Of a DNA stretch of 64,000 nt, positions 26,268 through 34,176 are shown one piece after another (within the stretch, counting starts at the first letter, position 1; the number at the start of each line of letters is the position of its first letter). This DNA is from Vicingus serpentipes. GTDB taxonomy: Bacteria; Bacteroidota; Bacteroidia; Flavobacteriales_E; Vicingaceae. Under the pieces are notes generated by a model, which was given only the letters and a program-made list of their open reading frames with translations, did no database searches and was not told where the DNA came from. The position numbers and the translations under genes are program-made. Location of the stretch: contig NZ_VOOS01000002.1 in assembly GCF_007993035.1 (NCBI RefSeq), forward strand, positions 62,001-126,000, in the 5' to 3' direction.

Positions 26268-28124
26268 ATGTCAATAAAGACCTTATTAATAACTCCTCCG
26301 TTTACTCAGTTAAACACACCATATCCTGCAACAGCTTATTTAAAAGGGTTTTTAGATGCGCAAAATTTAGAGGTTGAGCAGTGTGATTTAAGTATCGAAT
26401 TATTTAATAAGGTTTTTACTAAAGATTTTATTTCAAATGCTTTTAACATAGCTCAACAGCATAATAGCTTTCAGTTTCCTAAAGTTTATGAACAGAAACA
26501 GGAATATATTAATAAGGTAGAGCGAGTAATTAAGTTTTTGCAACATCATCAAGTTACTGAGGCTTATCAAATTTTACAAGAAGGTTTTTTGCCTCAATCG
26601 CATCGTGAATTACCAGAAGATGAGGAGTTAGATTGGGCTTTTGGTGCTTTAGGTATTATTGATAAAGCCAAACATAAAGCAACATTGTTTATTGAAGAAT
26701 TAGGCGATTTTATAAAAGCTAATGTTGACGAGTTTTTTTCATTTACAAAATATGCTGAACATATTGCTACTGCAGCAAGTAGTTTTGATGAAATAGATGA
26801 ATATTTAGGTTATGAAACAACCATTGTTGAAGATCAGTTATTATTGTTGTTGGCCAATAAAATTGCTACTCATAATCCTGATTTGGTTTGTTTTACAATA
26901 CCTTTTCCAGGTAATTTATTTTCAGCATTACGATGTGGTCAATACTTAAAAAAACATCATAAAAATATTAAAGTAGCTTTTGGTGGAGGATATTGTAATA
27001 CAGAGTTGTTATCATTATCGGATCCAAGAATTTTTAAATATATTGACTTTATTACCTTAAATGATGGTGAAGGACCTCTTTTAAAATTAACCGAATTTAT
27101 TGCGGGTAAAATAGAACAACAAGATTTAGAACGTACCTATTTAATAGAAAACGGAAAAGTTGTTTATCAAAACAAATTACCAAATACTATTTATCATCAT
27201 TCAAATTTACCTGCTCCAAGCTACAAAGGATTATTGCATAATCAATATTTATCCTTTCTAGATGTAATGAATCCTATGCACCGTTTATGGAGTGATGGAA
27301 AGTGGAATAAACTAACGGTTTCTCACGGTTGCTACTGGAAACAGTGTAGTTTTTGTGACGTTAATCTCGACTATATTAGTAAGTACCAAAACACAACAGC
27401 CGTTGATTTAGTAAATAAAATTGAAAAAATTATAGCAGAAACAGGAACTTATGGTTTTCATTTTGTGGATGAAGCTGCACCTCCAAAAATGCTTAGAGCT
27501 TTAGCGGAAGAATTAATCAAACGTAAAGTTTATATTTCTTGGTGGACTAACATTCGATTTGAAAAAACTTTTACCCCCGAATTATGCGAATTGCTATCAA
27601 AATCTGGTTGTATAGCGGTAACTGGAGGATTGGAAGTAGCGTCAGATAGATTGTTAGAAAAAATGAAGAAAGGAGTTGATATTGCTCAAGTTGCTCGAGT
27701 AACCAAATCTTTTTCGAATAGCAATATAATGGTGCACGCTTACTTAATGTATGGTTTTCCAACAGAGACTGAACAAGAAACAATAGACGCTTTAGAAATA
27801 GTTCGTCAGCTGTTTGAATCTAATTGCATTCAATCAGCATTTTGGCATCAATTTACTGCAACAGCTCATAGTCCTATTGGTAAAAATCCAGAAGAATTTG
27901 GCATTAAAATTATTGGTCCAAAGTTTAAAGGTTTTGCCGAAAATGATTTGTTTCATGAAGACCCAACTGGAGCTGATCACTTAAAATATTCTGAAGGATT
28001 AAAACTAGCTTTACATAATTATTTAAATGGTTTAGGTTATGATGTGCCTTTATCTGATTGGTTTGATTTTGATGTAAAAGCCACTGAACATCCAGATGGA
28101 TTAATAGCCTTTTTTTTAGAATAA
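26268..28124 (+). CDS. B12-binding-domain radical SAM protein (618 aa)
   Basis: Iron-sulfur radical SAM enzyme with an N-terminal cobalamin-binding-like Rossmann domain (starts KTLLITPPFTQLNTPYPAT; VCFTIPFPGNLFSAL; VAFGGGYCNTEL). The 4Fe-4S motif is HGCYWKQCSFCDVNL: the cysteines have CX4CX2C spacing instead of the textbook CX3CX2C. The barrel continues with FHFVDEAAPPKML, WWTNIRFEKTFTPE, TGGLEVASDRLLEKMKKG and HAYLMYGFPTETEQ. The B12 site lacks an obvious DxHxxG, so cobalamin binding is uncertain. Substrate unknown. Stand-alone transcript; no biosynthetic partner gene is adjacent. Confidence 0.85.
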   Translation: MSIKTLLITPPFTQLNTPYPATAYLKGFLDAQNLEVEQCDLSIELFNKVFTKDFISNAFNIAQQHNSFQFPKVYEQKQEYINKVERVIKFLQHHQVTEAYQILQEGFLPQSHRELPEDEELDWAFGALGIIDKAKHKATLFIEELGDFIKANVDEFFSFTKYAEHIATAASSFDEIDEYLGYETTIVEDQLLLLLANKIATHNPDLVCFTIPFPGNLFSALRCGQYLKKHHKNIKVAFGGGYCNTELLSLSDPRIFKYIDFITLNDGEGPLLKLTEFIAGKIEQQDLERTYLIENGKVVYQNKLPNTIYHHSNLPAPSYKGLLHNQYLSFLDVMNPMHRLWSDGKWNKLTVSHGCYWKQCSFCDVNLDYISKYQNTTAVDLVNKIEKIIAETGTYGFHFVDEAAPPKMLRALAEELIKRKVYISWWTNIRFEKTFTPELCELLSKSGCIAVTGGLEVASDRLLEKMKKGVDIAQVARVTKSFSNSNIMVHAYLMYGFPTETEQETIDALEIVRQLFESNCIQSAFWHQFTATAHSPIGKNPEEFGIKIIGPKFKGFAENDLFHEDPTGADHLKYSEGLKLALHNYLNGLGYDVPLSDWFDFDVKATEHPDGLIAFFLE

Positions 28125-28181
28125 TTAACTTTTCATTTTATTTCAAATCTTGTATTTTTAAGCTCATTTAAATTTAAAATT

Positions 28182-28982
28182 ATGAGTGCACACGATATAG
28201 ATTATAAAATATTAGGAGACGACATGCAGTGCGTTGAAATTGAACTTGATCCACAAGAAGCTGTAATAGCTGAAGCTGGAAGTTTAATGATGAAAGACAC
28301 AGACATAAAAATGCAAACCATTTTTGGTGATGGCTCAGGGCAAGATACAGGTGTTTTTGGTAAAATATTTTCTGCAGGAAAACGCTTATTAACGGGAGAA
28401 AGTTTGTTTTTAACCGCTTATACACATGAAGGGCAGGGTAAAAAACATGCTACGTTTGCGGCACCTTATCCGGGCAAAATTATTCCTTTTGATTTAACAG
28501 AATATCAAGGAAAGATTATTTGCCAAAAAGATGCTTTTTTATGTGCAGCAAAAGGAGTTGCTGTTGGAATTGAGTTTCAGAAAAAATTAGGAGCTGGATT
28601 TTTTGGGGGAGAAGGGTTTATTATGCAAAAATTAGAAGGTGATGGATTTGCATTTATTCATGCTGGGGGAACTATAGTTGAAAAAACTTTAAATCCTGGA
28701 GAAAAACTACAAGTAGATACTGGTTGTTTGGTAGCTTTAACTAAAGATGTTGATTATGACATCGAATTTGTTGGAGGAATAAGAAATACATTTTTTGGTG
28801 GGGAAGGTGTTTTCTTTGCTTCATTAAAAGGACCTGGAAAAGTATGGGTGCAATCTTTACCTTTTAGTAGATTAGCCGATAGAATTATTGCATCTGCTCC
28901 ACGAATGGGAGGAAGTAGGAAAGGAGAAGGAAGTATTTTAGGGGGTTTAGGTGATTTGTTGGATGGTGATAATAGGTTTTAG
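28182..28982 (+). CDS. TIGR00266/AIM24 family protein
   Basis: Protein of the AIM24/TIGR00266 family, a Gly-rich double-stranded beta-helix of unclear function. The family pattern is evident: VEIELDPQEAVIAEAGSLMM, GEGFIMQKLEGDGFAFIHAG, VDTGCLVALTKDVDYDIEFV, and a Gly-rich end (GGSRKGEGSILGGLGDLLDG). 266 aa, no signal peptide. A -7-like box (TATTTTTA, 28153-28160) precedes it. Its stop overlaps the convergent aminotransferase gene by 4 nt inside a perfect palindrome. Confidence 0.85.
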   Translation: MSAHDIDYKILGDDMQCVEIELDPQEAVIAEAGSLMMKDTDIKMQTIFGDGSGQDTGVFGKIFSAGKRLLTGESLFLTAYTHEGQGKKHATFAAPYPGKIIPFDLTEYQGKIICQKDAFLCAAKGVAVGIEFQKKLGAGFFGGEGFIMQKLEGDGFAFIHAGGTIVEKTLNPGEKLQVDTGCLVALTKDVDYDIEFVGGIRNTFFGGEGVFFASLKGPGKVWVQSLPFSRLADRIIASAPRMGGSRKGEGSILGGLGDLLDGDNRF

Positions 28983-29004
28983 ATAGTATTAATACTATCT
29001 AAAA
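28977..29004. terminator. 28-bp perfect palindrome across convergent stop codons
   Basis: TTTTAGATAGTATT followed by its exact reverse complement (AATACTATCTAAAA). It includes the TAG of the AIM24 gene (28980-28982) and the TAA plus last codons of the aminotransferase gene (from 28979). A 12-bp stem with a 4-nt loop can form in either transcript, so it is probably a bidirectional terminator or an end-protecting hairpin. The T-run after the stem is weak. Confidence 0.6.
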
Positions 29005-30169
29005 TTATTTTACCAGCTTGTTCTAATTCTTTAGTTGTTATAGATAGAGGGGGAGATAGGCGAAATGCATTTGGAGTAGATAGAAACCAAAACCCAATTA
29101 ATCCTTTTTTTAAACAATTTTCTACAACTTTTTTGACTGTTTCAAAAGAGTCCATTTCAATAGCAAAAAATAACCCTGCTCTTCTAATTTCTTTTATAGC
29201 AGAAGATTGAATTAATATATCTTCTAAAAACTGACCTTTACTTTCAGTTTCTTTAATCCAGCTTTCTTCTTTCAAAACATTTATACATGCATTTGCTGCA
29301 GCACAAATTACTGGATGACCACCAAATGTTGTAATGTGGCCAAGCATCGGATTATGGGTTAAACAATGCATTATTTCAGTAGATGAAATAAAAGCTCCAA
29401 TAGGCATTCCTCCACCTAAGGCTTTACCTAAAGTTAATACATCTGGAATGATATTATAATGCTCAAAAGCAAAGAACTTTCCAGTTCTTCCCATGCCAAC
29501 TTGCACTTCATCAAAAATTAATAAAGCCCCAGTTTCAGTACATTTTTTTCTTAAAGCAACCAGAAATTCTTGAGTTGGTTTTATTAATCCAGCATCTCCT
29601 TGAATGGTTTCTATTAATACTCCTGCCGTTTTGTTTGTAATTATATCTAAAGAATCAATATTATTAAACTCAATAAATTGGATGTTAGGTAATAGAGGTT
29701 TGTAATTACTTTGTTTAGTTTCATTACCTGTTACACTTAAGCTTCCATGTGTGCTTCCGTGGTAAGAATTTTTACAAGCTACTAATGCTTGTCTTCCAGT
29801 ATATCTTTTGGCTAGTTTAAGCGCAGCTTCATTTGCTTCTGTTCCTGAGTTTACAATGTAAGAGCAATTTAAGTTTGAAGGTAAAATCGAAGCTAAATTC
29901 TCAGCTAAATCTATTTGAGCATCTTGTAAATACTCTCCATAAACCATTACATGTAAATGTTTGTCTAACTGATTTTTTATAGCAGAAATTACTTTTGGAT
30001 GACTATGACCGATGTTGTTAACAGCAACACCTGCAATCATATCCATATATCTTTTACCATTTTTATCCCAAAAATAAATGCCTTGAGCTTTGTCAACATC
30101 TATTAAATAAGGAGAAGGACTAGTTTGTCCTTGAAGGTTTAAAAATGTAGCTATTCTGTTTGAAGACAT
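28979..30169 (-). CDS. Class III aminotransferase, PLP-dependent
   Basis: Fold-type I class III aminotransferase (acetylornithine/ornithine/4-aminobutyrate type), 396 aa. Motifs: GKRYMDMIAGVAVNNIGHSHPKV, phosphate-binding SGTEANEAALKLAKR, LLIFDEVQVGMGRTG (Asp to PLP nitrogen) and the Schiff-base Lys in LTLGKALGGGMPIGAF. Specificity cannot be set from sequence, and no arginine-synthesis genes are adjacent. It lies 2 nt after the ABM gene, third in an apparent operon with the SAM hydrolase-like gene. The last codons lie in the palindrome shared with the AIM24 gene. Confidence 0.9.
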   Translation of the reverse strand: MSSNRIATFLNLQGQTSPSPYLIDVDKAQGIYFWDKNGKRYMDMIAGVAVNNIGHSHPKVISAIKNQLDKHLHVMVYGEYLQDAQIDLAENLASILPSNLNCSYIVNSGTEANEAALKLAKRYTGRQALVACKNSYHGSTHGSLSVTGNETKQSNYKPLLPNIQFIEFNNIDSLDIITNKTAGVLIETIQGDAGLIKPTQEFLVALRKKCTETGALLIFDEVQVGMGRTGKFFAFEHYNIIPDVLTLGKALGGGMPIGAFISSTEIMHCLTHNPMLGHITTFGGHPVICAAANACINVLKEESWIKETESKGQFLEDILIQSSAIKEIRRAGLFFAIEMDSFETVKKVVENCLKKGLIGFWFLSTPNAFRLSPPLSITTKELEQAGKIILDSINTI

Positions 30170-30171
30170 TG

Positions 30172-30465
30172 TTAAAGTAATTTTTCAATTGAGTCAACAC
30201 TCCATGCTTGTGCTTTTTCAGAAAACATAGGTTTTGTAACAGCCCATATTCCTTTAAATAAATCTGAATTTCTATATTTTTCTAAGTGATTTGGAGATTT
30301 CCATTTACTGTAAGTAAAATAAATATTTGGATGGTTTTTATCTTGTAAAAGTTCCAAATGTTCAACACCATCGAAATTTCTGATTTTGGCTTTATCTTCT
30401 TTAAAGTTTGCTAAAAACTCATCAACCATTTCAGGTTTAAAAACCATTTTTACTATTCTAATCAT
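30172..30465 (-). CDS. Antibiotic biosynthesis monooxygenase (ABM) domain protein (97 aa)
   Basis: Small ferredoxin-like dimeric alpha-beta barrel protein of the ABM/YgiN type: MIRIVKMVFKPEMVDEFLAN, GVEHLELLQDKNHPNIYFTY and WKSPNHLEKYRNSDLFKGIW. Members include quinol and heme-degrading monooxygenases, and many are uncharacterised. It overlaps the preceding SAM hydrolase-like gene by 8 nt and is followed 2 nt later by the aminotransferase, so the three are co-translated. Confidence 0.82.
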   Translation of the reverse strand: MIRIVKMVFKPEMVDEFLANFKEDKAKIRNFDGVEHLELLQDKNHPNIYFTYSKWKSPNHLEKYRNSDLFKGIWAVTKPMFSEKAQAWSVDSIEKLL

Positions 30466-31240
30466 AAAATTCTATACGTATAATGTCATTTTCTTTTATA
30501 CCAAATAGTTTGCTTGCGTTACCTTTATTTACTGCAATCTCTATAAATCCAGTAGAGCTGAACATTGCCACTCTTTCACCTTCAATTACAGAGTTGTAAG
30601 AAGATGTTATTTGATTGATTTCGTAATTTGTATTCCTGAAAAAGATTCCAAACTTACGACCTCTACCAAAAGATTTAAATAAGGTTTCGGTAATGTTTGT
30701 TATTATATTTCCATAATGGTCAATATATGAAGCCATTCCTCTAATTGTATTATTTTCAGAAACCGCACTAAAAAGAGTTCGAACTTCAAGTTCAGCTTTA
30801 GGTTTTCCAATTACTTCTAAAGTCCCACCTCTTATAATATGACAAGCAGCCTTAACAAAAACATCTTTCGCTGGGAAAGTTATTCGGTCAGTATCTTGGT
30901 TAATATTTAGTTCAATAATTTTTTCGGGAGGGCTGTCAAAAATTAAAGAAAACATTCCGTTATCAGCTCCAATAAAATAATGACCTCTTTCAAAAACAAC
31001 TATATGTGGAATATCAATACTCGACTCTGCACTAACACCAATTATATGTACAGTTCCTTGAGGGAAATCTTTGTAACAATTTTTTATAATAAATGCAGCC
31101 TTAGAAAAGTTAAATGAAGGCACTTCATGTGTTATGTCAACAATCTTAACATTAGGTGTTTGAGATAAAATAGCTCCCTTTAAAGAGGCTACATAGTAAT
31201 CCTTTAAACCTAAATCAGATGTTAGTGTTATAATTGCCAT
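30458..31240 (-). CDS. SAM hydroxide adenosyltransferase (DUF62 family)
   Basis: Family of the fluorinase/chlorinase fold whose ordinary members hydrolyse S-adenosylmethionine to adenosine and methionine. N-terminal domain: ITLTSDLGLKDYYVASLKGA with the SAM-binding Asp, VDITHEVPSFNFSKAAFIIK, FIGADNGMFSLIF and HIIRGGTLEVIGKP. C-terminal beta-barrel: SYIDHYGNIITNITETLF with the Asp-His-Asn signature. 260 aa. It does not show the extended loop of fluorinase as far as I can judge. First gene of the operon with the ABM and aminotransferase genes. Confidence 0.88.
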   Translation of the reverse strand: MAIITLTSDLGLKDYYVASLKGAILSQTPNVKIVDITHEVPSFNFSKAAFIIKNCYKDFPQGTVHIIGVSAESSIDIPHIVVFERGHYFIGADNGMFSLIFDSPPEKIIELNINQDTDRITFPAKDVFVKAACHIIRGGTLEVIGKPKAELEVRTLFSAVSENNTIRGMASYIDHYGNIITNITETLFKSFGRGRKFGIFFRNTNYEINQITSSYNSVIEGERVAMFSSTGFIEIAVNKGNASKLFGIKENDIIRIEFYD

Positions 31241-31310
31241 TTTAACTTTTAAACAAATTAAAGATGTTTAGTTAATAAATAGTAAGCCACTTTTCGTGGA
31301 TTTTGCATCT

Positions 31311-31318
31311 TAATTTTG
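31311..31318 (+). promoter_or_regulatory. -7 promoter box (TAATTTTG) for the phoH-like gene
   Basis: Exact TAnnTTTG, 55 nt before the TTG start, giving a leader of about 50 nt. Confidence 0.5.
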
Positions 31319-31373
31319 ATATTTAACGTATCAAAATATATAAAACCAAAGTTATAAATTAAAAAATTAACAT

Positions 31374-32324
31374 TTGAGCGAAAAGTTAATAGAAATATCA
31401 AAGATTAATCCATTAGAATTATATGGTGTTAATGAGTCTAAATTAAACTTAATAAAAACCTATTTTCCTAACTTAAAAGTAATCGCTAGAGGAGATATAC
31501 TAAAGGTAATAGGTGGTGATAATGAGATTGATTTGTTTGCTCACAAAATAAGCTTATTAATACAACATTTATTGAAGTATAAGGAGTTAACTTCTAATAA
31601 TATAGAAAGATTAATGGATGAAGAAGATGGGGTAGAGAGTCAAACTTTAAAGCATAATGATGATGTTTTAGTCTATGGAAATGCTGGATTAATAGTAAAA
31701 GCTAAAACTGCCAATCAACGTAAACTAGTTAAAGAGTGTGAACAAAATGATATGGTTTTTGCAATAGGACCCGCTGGTACAGGTAAATCTTATACTGCTG
31801 TAGCAATAGCAGTAAAAGCTTTAAAGAATAAAGAGATTAGACGAATAATCTTAACTCGACCTGCAGTAGAAGCTGGAGAACATTTAGGTTTTTTGCCAGG
31901 TGATCTTAAAGAAAAATTAGATCCTTATTTACAACCATTATATGATGCTTTAAGGGATATGATACCTGTTGAAAAACTTCGTGAAATCATGGAAGATGGA
32001 ACAATTCAGATTGCTCCATTAGCTTTTATGAGAGGACGAACATTGGATAGGGCTTATGTTATTTTAGATGAAGCTCAAAATGCAACTAGAAGTCAATTTA
32101 AAATGTTTTTAACTAGAATGGGTAAGTCTGCTAAATTCATAATAAATGGAGATGCATCTCAAATAGATTTGCCAAAAAATCAACAAAGTGGTTTGTCTCA
32201 CGCTGTAGATGTTTTAGATGGAGTTAAGGGAATAGGAATTGTTCGCTTTGACGAGAAAGATGTGATAAGACACGATTTAGTTAAGAAAATTATAATTGCT
32301 TACAAAAAAGATGAGGATAAGTAG
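31374..32324 (+). CDS. PhoH family P-loop ATPase
   Basis: PhoH-like RNA/phosphate-starvation ATPase of unclear role, 316 aa. N-terminal KH-like part (about 1-110; LIEISKINPLELYGVNESKL), then the ATPase: Walker A AIGPAGTGKSYTAVAIA, TRPAVEAGEHLGFLPGDLKE, and Walker B VILDEAQNATRSQFKMFL, with sensor GDASQIDLP. The start is TTG at 31374; the protein then begins SEKLIEISKINPLE, as in other Bacteroidota members. STAS and RNase Z genes follow downstream. Confidence 0.93.
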   Translation: MSEKLIEISKINPLELYGVNESKLNLIKTYFPNLKVIARGDILKVIGGDNEIDLFAHKISLLIQHLLKYKELTSNNIERLMDEEDGVESQTLKHNDDVLVYGNAGLIVKAKTANQRKLVKECEQNDMVFAIGPAGTGKSYTAVAIAVKALKNKEIRRIILTRPAVEAGEHLGFLPGDLKEKLDPYLQPLYDALRDMIPVEKLREIMEDGTIQIAPLAFMRGRTLDRAYVILDEAQNATRSQFKMFLTRMGKSAKFIINGDASQIDLPKNQQSGLSHAVDVLDGVKGIGIVRFDEKDVIRHDLVKKIIIAYKKDEDK

Positions 32325-32390
32325 ATATTATTTTTCATAAGAATTAAAATATTTTACCTTTACTTAAAATTTATAAAAAACAATATCAGA

Positions 32391-32774
32391 ATGAGTTTTA
32401 GCACTAAAAAATACGATAACTATACTTTAATTGTGTTTAGTACCGATAAATTAGACGCTGTGGTTTCTCCTGATTTAAAAGCAGAACTAGTACTTATTAA
32501 TAAAGGCGGAGAAAAAAACATTTTAATTGATTTAACTTCAGTTAAGTATTGTGATTCATCCGGATTAAGTGCACTTTTAATAGGTAATCGTTTATGTAAA
32601 GAAGCTTCTGGATCTTTTATATTGAGCTGTCTACAAGCATCTGTACAAAAGCTTATTGTAATTTCTCAATTAGATAGTGTTTTAACTATTACACCAACTT
32701 TACCAGAAGCAATAGATCTTTTGTTTATGGAAGAGATCGAGCGTGATTTAGATTTGGGTGATTTAGATGACTAA
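32391..32774 (+). CDS. STAS domain protein (anti-sigma factor antagonist-like)
   Basis: Single STAS domain (127 aa) like SpoIIAA/RsbV: NYTLIVFSTDKLDAVVSPDL, then KNILIDLTSVKYCDSSGLSA with the conserved DSSGL, where the Ser would be phosphorylated by an anti-sigma kinase, and GSFILSCLQASVQKLIVIS. An acidic tail (EEIERDLDLGDLDD) follows. No RsbW-like kinase is in the window; a SpoIIE-type phosphatase lies 5.5 kb downstream. It overlaps the RNase Z start by 8 nt, a pairing usual in Bacteroidota. A -7-like TACCTTTA is at 32355-32362. Confidence 0.85.
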   Translation: MSFSTKKYDNYTLIVFSTDKLDAVVSPDLKAELVLINKGGEKNILIDLTSVKYCDSSGLSALLIGNRLCKEASGSFILSCLQASVQKLIVISQLDSVLTITPTLPEAIDLLFMEEIERDLDLGDLDD

Positions 32775-33696
32775 ATTTAGTGTCTTAATATTAGGAAGTG
32801 CTTCAGCTTCTCCAACACTAAACAGAAACCCAACATCACAACTTTTAAATATTAATGAACAGTATTATTTAATCGATTGCGGAGAAGGAACGCAATCAAA
32901 ATTGCGTGAGCATAAGGTTAAATTTCAAAGATTACATCACATTTTTATAAGTCATTTGCATGGAGATCATTATCTAGGCTTGATTGGTTTATTGCAAACC
33001 ATGCACTTGTTAGGTAGAACAATAGATTTACATCTTTACGGACCGCCTCAATTAAAAGAAATAATAGATCTTCATTTAAAATACTCTTATAGTGCTTTAA
33101 GGTATCCTTTAATATTTCATCCAACACAAGCAGTTCAATCTGAAATTATATTTGAGAATAATCAAATTGAGGTTTCAACTATAATTTTAAAACATAGAAT
33201 TCCTTGTACAGGTTTTCTTTTTAAAGAAAAGTCAAAACCAAGAGTTATTAATCCTGATGCAATAAAACTGCATTGTGTCCCCAAACACGCCATCAATAAG
33301 TTGAAAAATGGAGAAGATTATATTGTGTTTGACACTAAAAAAGTGATAAAAAATGAAGTGCTAACATTAAAACCTGCAAAATCTCGCAGCTATGCTTTTT
33401 GCTCAGATACTAAATATTGCGAGTCAATTATACCTCAAATTACAAATGTAGACCTACTATATCATGAAGCAACCTTTATGCAGAGTGAAGAAAAAAGAGC
33501 TAAAGAAACCTATCACAGTACGGCTGAACAAGCCGCACAAGTTGCTTTAAAAGCTAAGGCTAAGTCGTTGATTATCGGTCACTTCTCTAATCGATATTTA
33601 AAATTAGACAACTTATTAAATGAAGCTAGATTTGTTTTTAAAAATACTGAACTAGCTTTGGAAAATTCCGTTTTTGAAATTAAGGAAACTCAATGA
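32767..33696 (+). CDS. rnz: Ribonuclease Z
   Basis: Metallo-beta-lactamase-fold endonuclease that matures tRNA 3' ends. Zinc site SHLHGDHYLGLIGLL (HxHxDH), preceded by YLIDCGEGTQSKLREHK; further metal ligands in FCSDTKY (Asp), LYHEATFM and IIGHFSNRY (His). 309 aa, normal for the short form. The start lies within the STAS gene, giving translational coupling. Confidence 0.95.
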   Translation: MTKFSVLILGSASASPTLNRNPTSQLLNINEQYYLIDCGEGTQSKLREHKVKFQRLHHIFISHLHGDHYLGLIGLLQTMHLLGRTIDLHLYGPPQLKEIIDLHLKYSYSALRYPLIFHPTQAVQSEIIFENNQIEVSTIILKHRIPCTGFLFKEKSKPRVINPDAIKLHCVPKHAINKLKNGEDYIVFDTKKVIKNEVLTLKPAKSRSYAFCSDTKYCESIIPQITNVDLLYHEATFMQSEEKRAKETYHSTAEQAAQVALKAKAKSLIIGHFSNRYLKLDNLLNEARFVFKNTELALENSVFEIKETQ

Positions 33697-33760
33697 TAGC
33701 AATGTTAATAGCTTGTTAATAACTATCTTTCATTCATTTTAAATCATTTACTAAAACTCC

Positions 33761-33768
33761 TATATTTG
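33761..33768 (+). promoter_or_regulatory. -7 promoter box (TATATTTG) for the second HU gene
   Basis: Exact TAnnTTTG 40 nt before the HU ATG, within an otherwise empty 112-nt gap. No exact TTG at -33. Confidence 0.6.
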
Positions 33769-33808
33769 GATTGATAACAATATTTATTAACTTAATAATT
33801 TAAAAATT

Positions 33809-34081
33809 ATGAACAAAGGTGAATTAGTAGACGCAATTGCTAAAGAAGCAGGTTTAACTAAAGCTGACGCAGGAAATGCATTAAATGCTTTTATCGGAGC
33901 AGTATCAGGATCATTAAAAAAAGGTGATAGTGTACAATTAATTGGTTTTGGAACTTTCTCTATCTCTTCAAGAGCTGCTAGAACAGGAAGAAATCCTCAA
34001 ACTGGTAAAGAAATTAAAATTGCTGCTAAAAAAGTTGCTAAATTTAAAGCAGGTAAAGCATTAGCTGATACAGTTAAATAG
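33809..34081 (+). CDS. HU-family DNA-binding protein (90 aa)
   Basis: Canonical [22 protein letters not shown], helix with [20 protein letters not shown], core [20 protein letters not shown] and the arm [20 protein letters not shown]. Exactly 90 aa, the textbook length, and closer to the consensus than the 95-aa paralogue at 12523. Ala/Lys codons are uniform (GCT/GCA, AAA), consistent with high expression. It has its own promoter box and a strong terminator, so it is monocistronic. Confidence 0.96.
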   Translation: MNKGELVDAIAKEAGLTKADAGNALNAFIGAVSGSLKKGDSVQLIGFGTFSISSRAARTGRNPQTGKEIKIAAKKVAKFKAGKALADTVK

Positions 34082-34102
34082 TCTTATCCTATTTAAAGAA
34101 AT

Positions 34103-34131
34103 AAAAGCTCTCCAAATGGGGAGCTTTTTTT
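34103..34131 (+). terminator. Rho-independent terminator after the second HU gene
   Basis: Stem AAAAGCTCTCC / GGGGAGCTTTT (one T-G pair) with loop AAAT, followed by a T-run. Confidence 0.88.
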
Positions 34132-34176
34132 GTTTACATGCCATTCTAAACGGTTATTATTATTATTTTAGCATTT

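Noticed and set aside
26195-26377. 60-aa plus-strand ORF across the start of the radical SAM gene
   Set aside because: It overlaps both the radical SAM N-terminus and the ctlX-like gene start; no motif, and the radical SAM frame is clearly the coding one.
30458-31240. Fluorinase or chlorinase
   Set aside because: The fold is shared, but the sequence reads as an ordinary DUF62 SAM hydroxide adenosyltransferase and no halogen-metabolism genes are adjacent.
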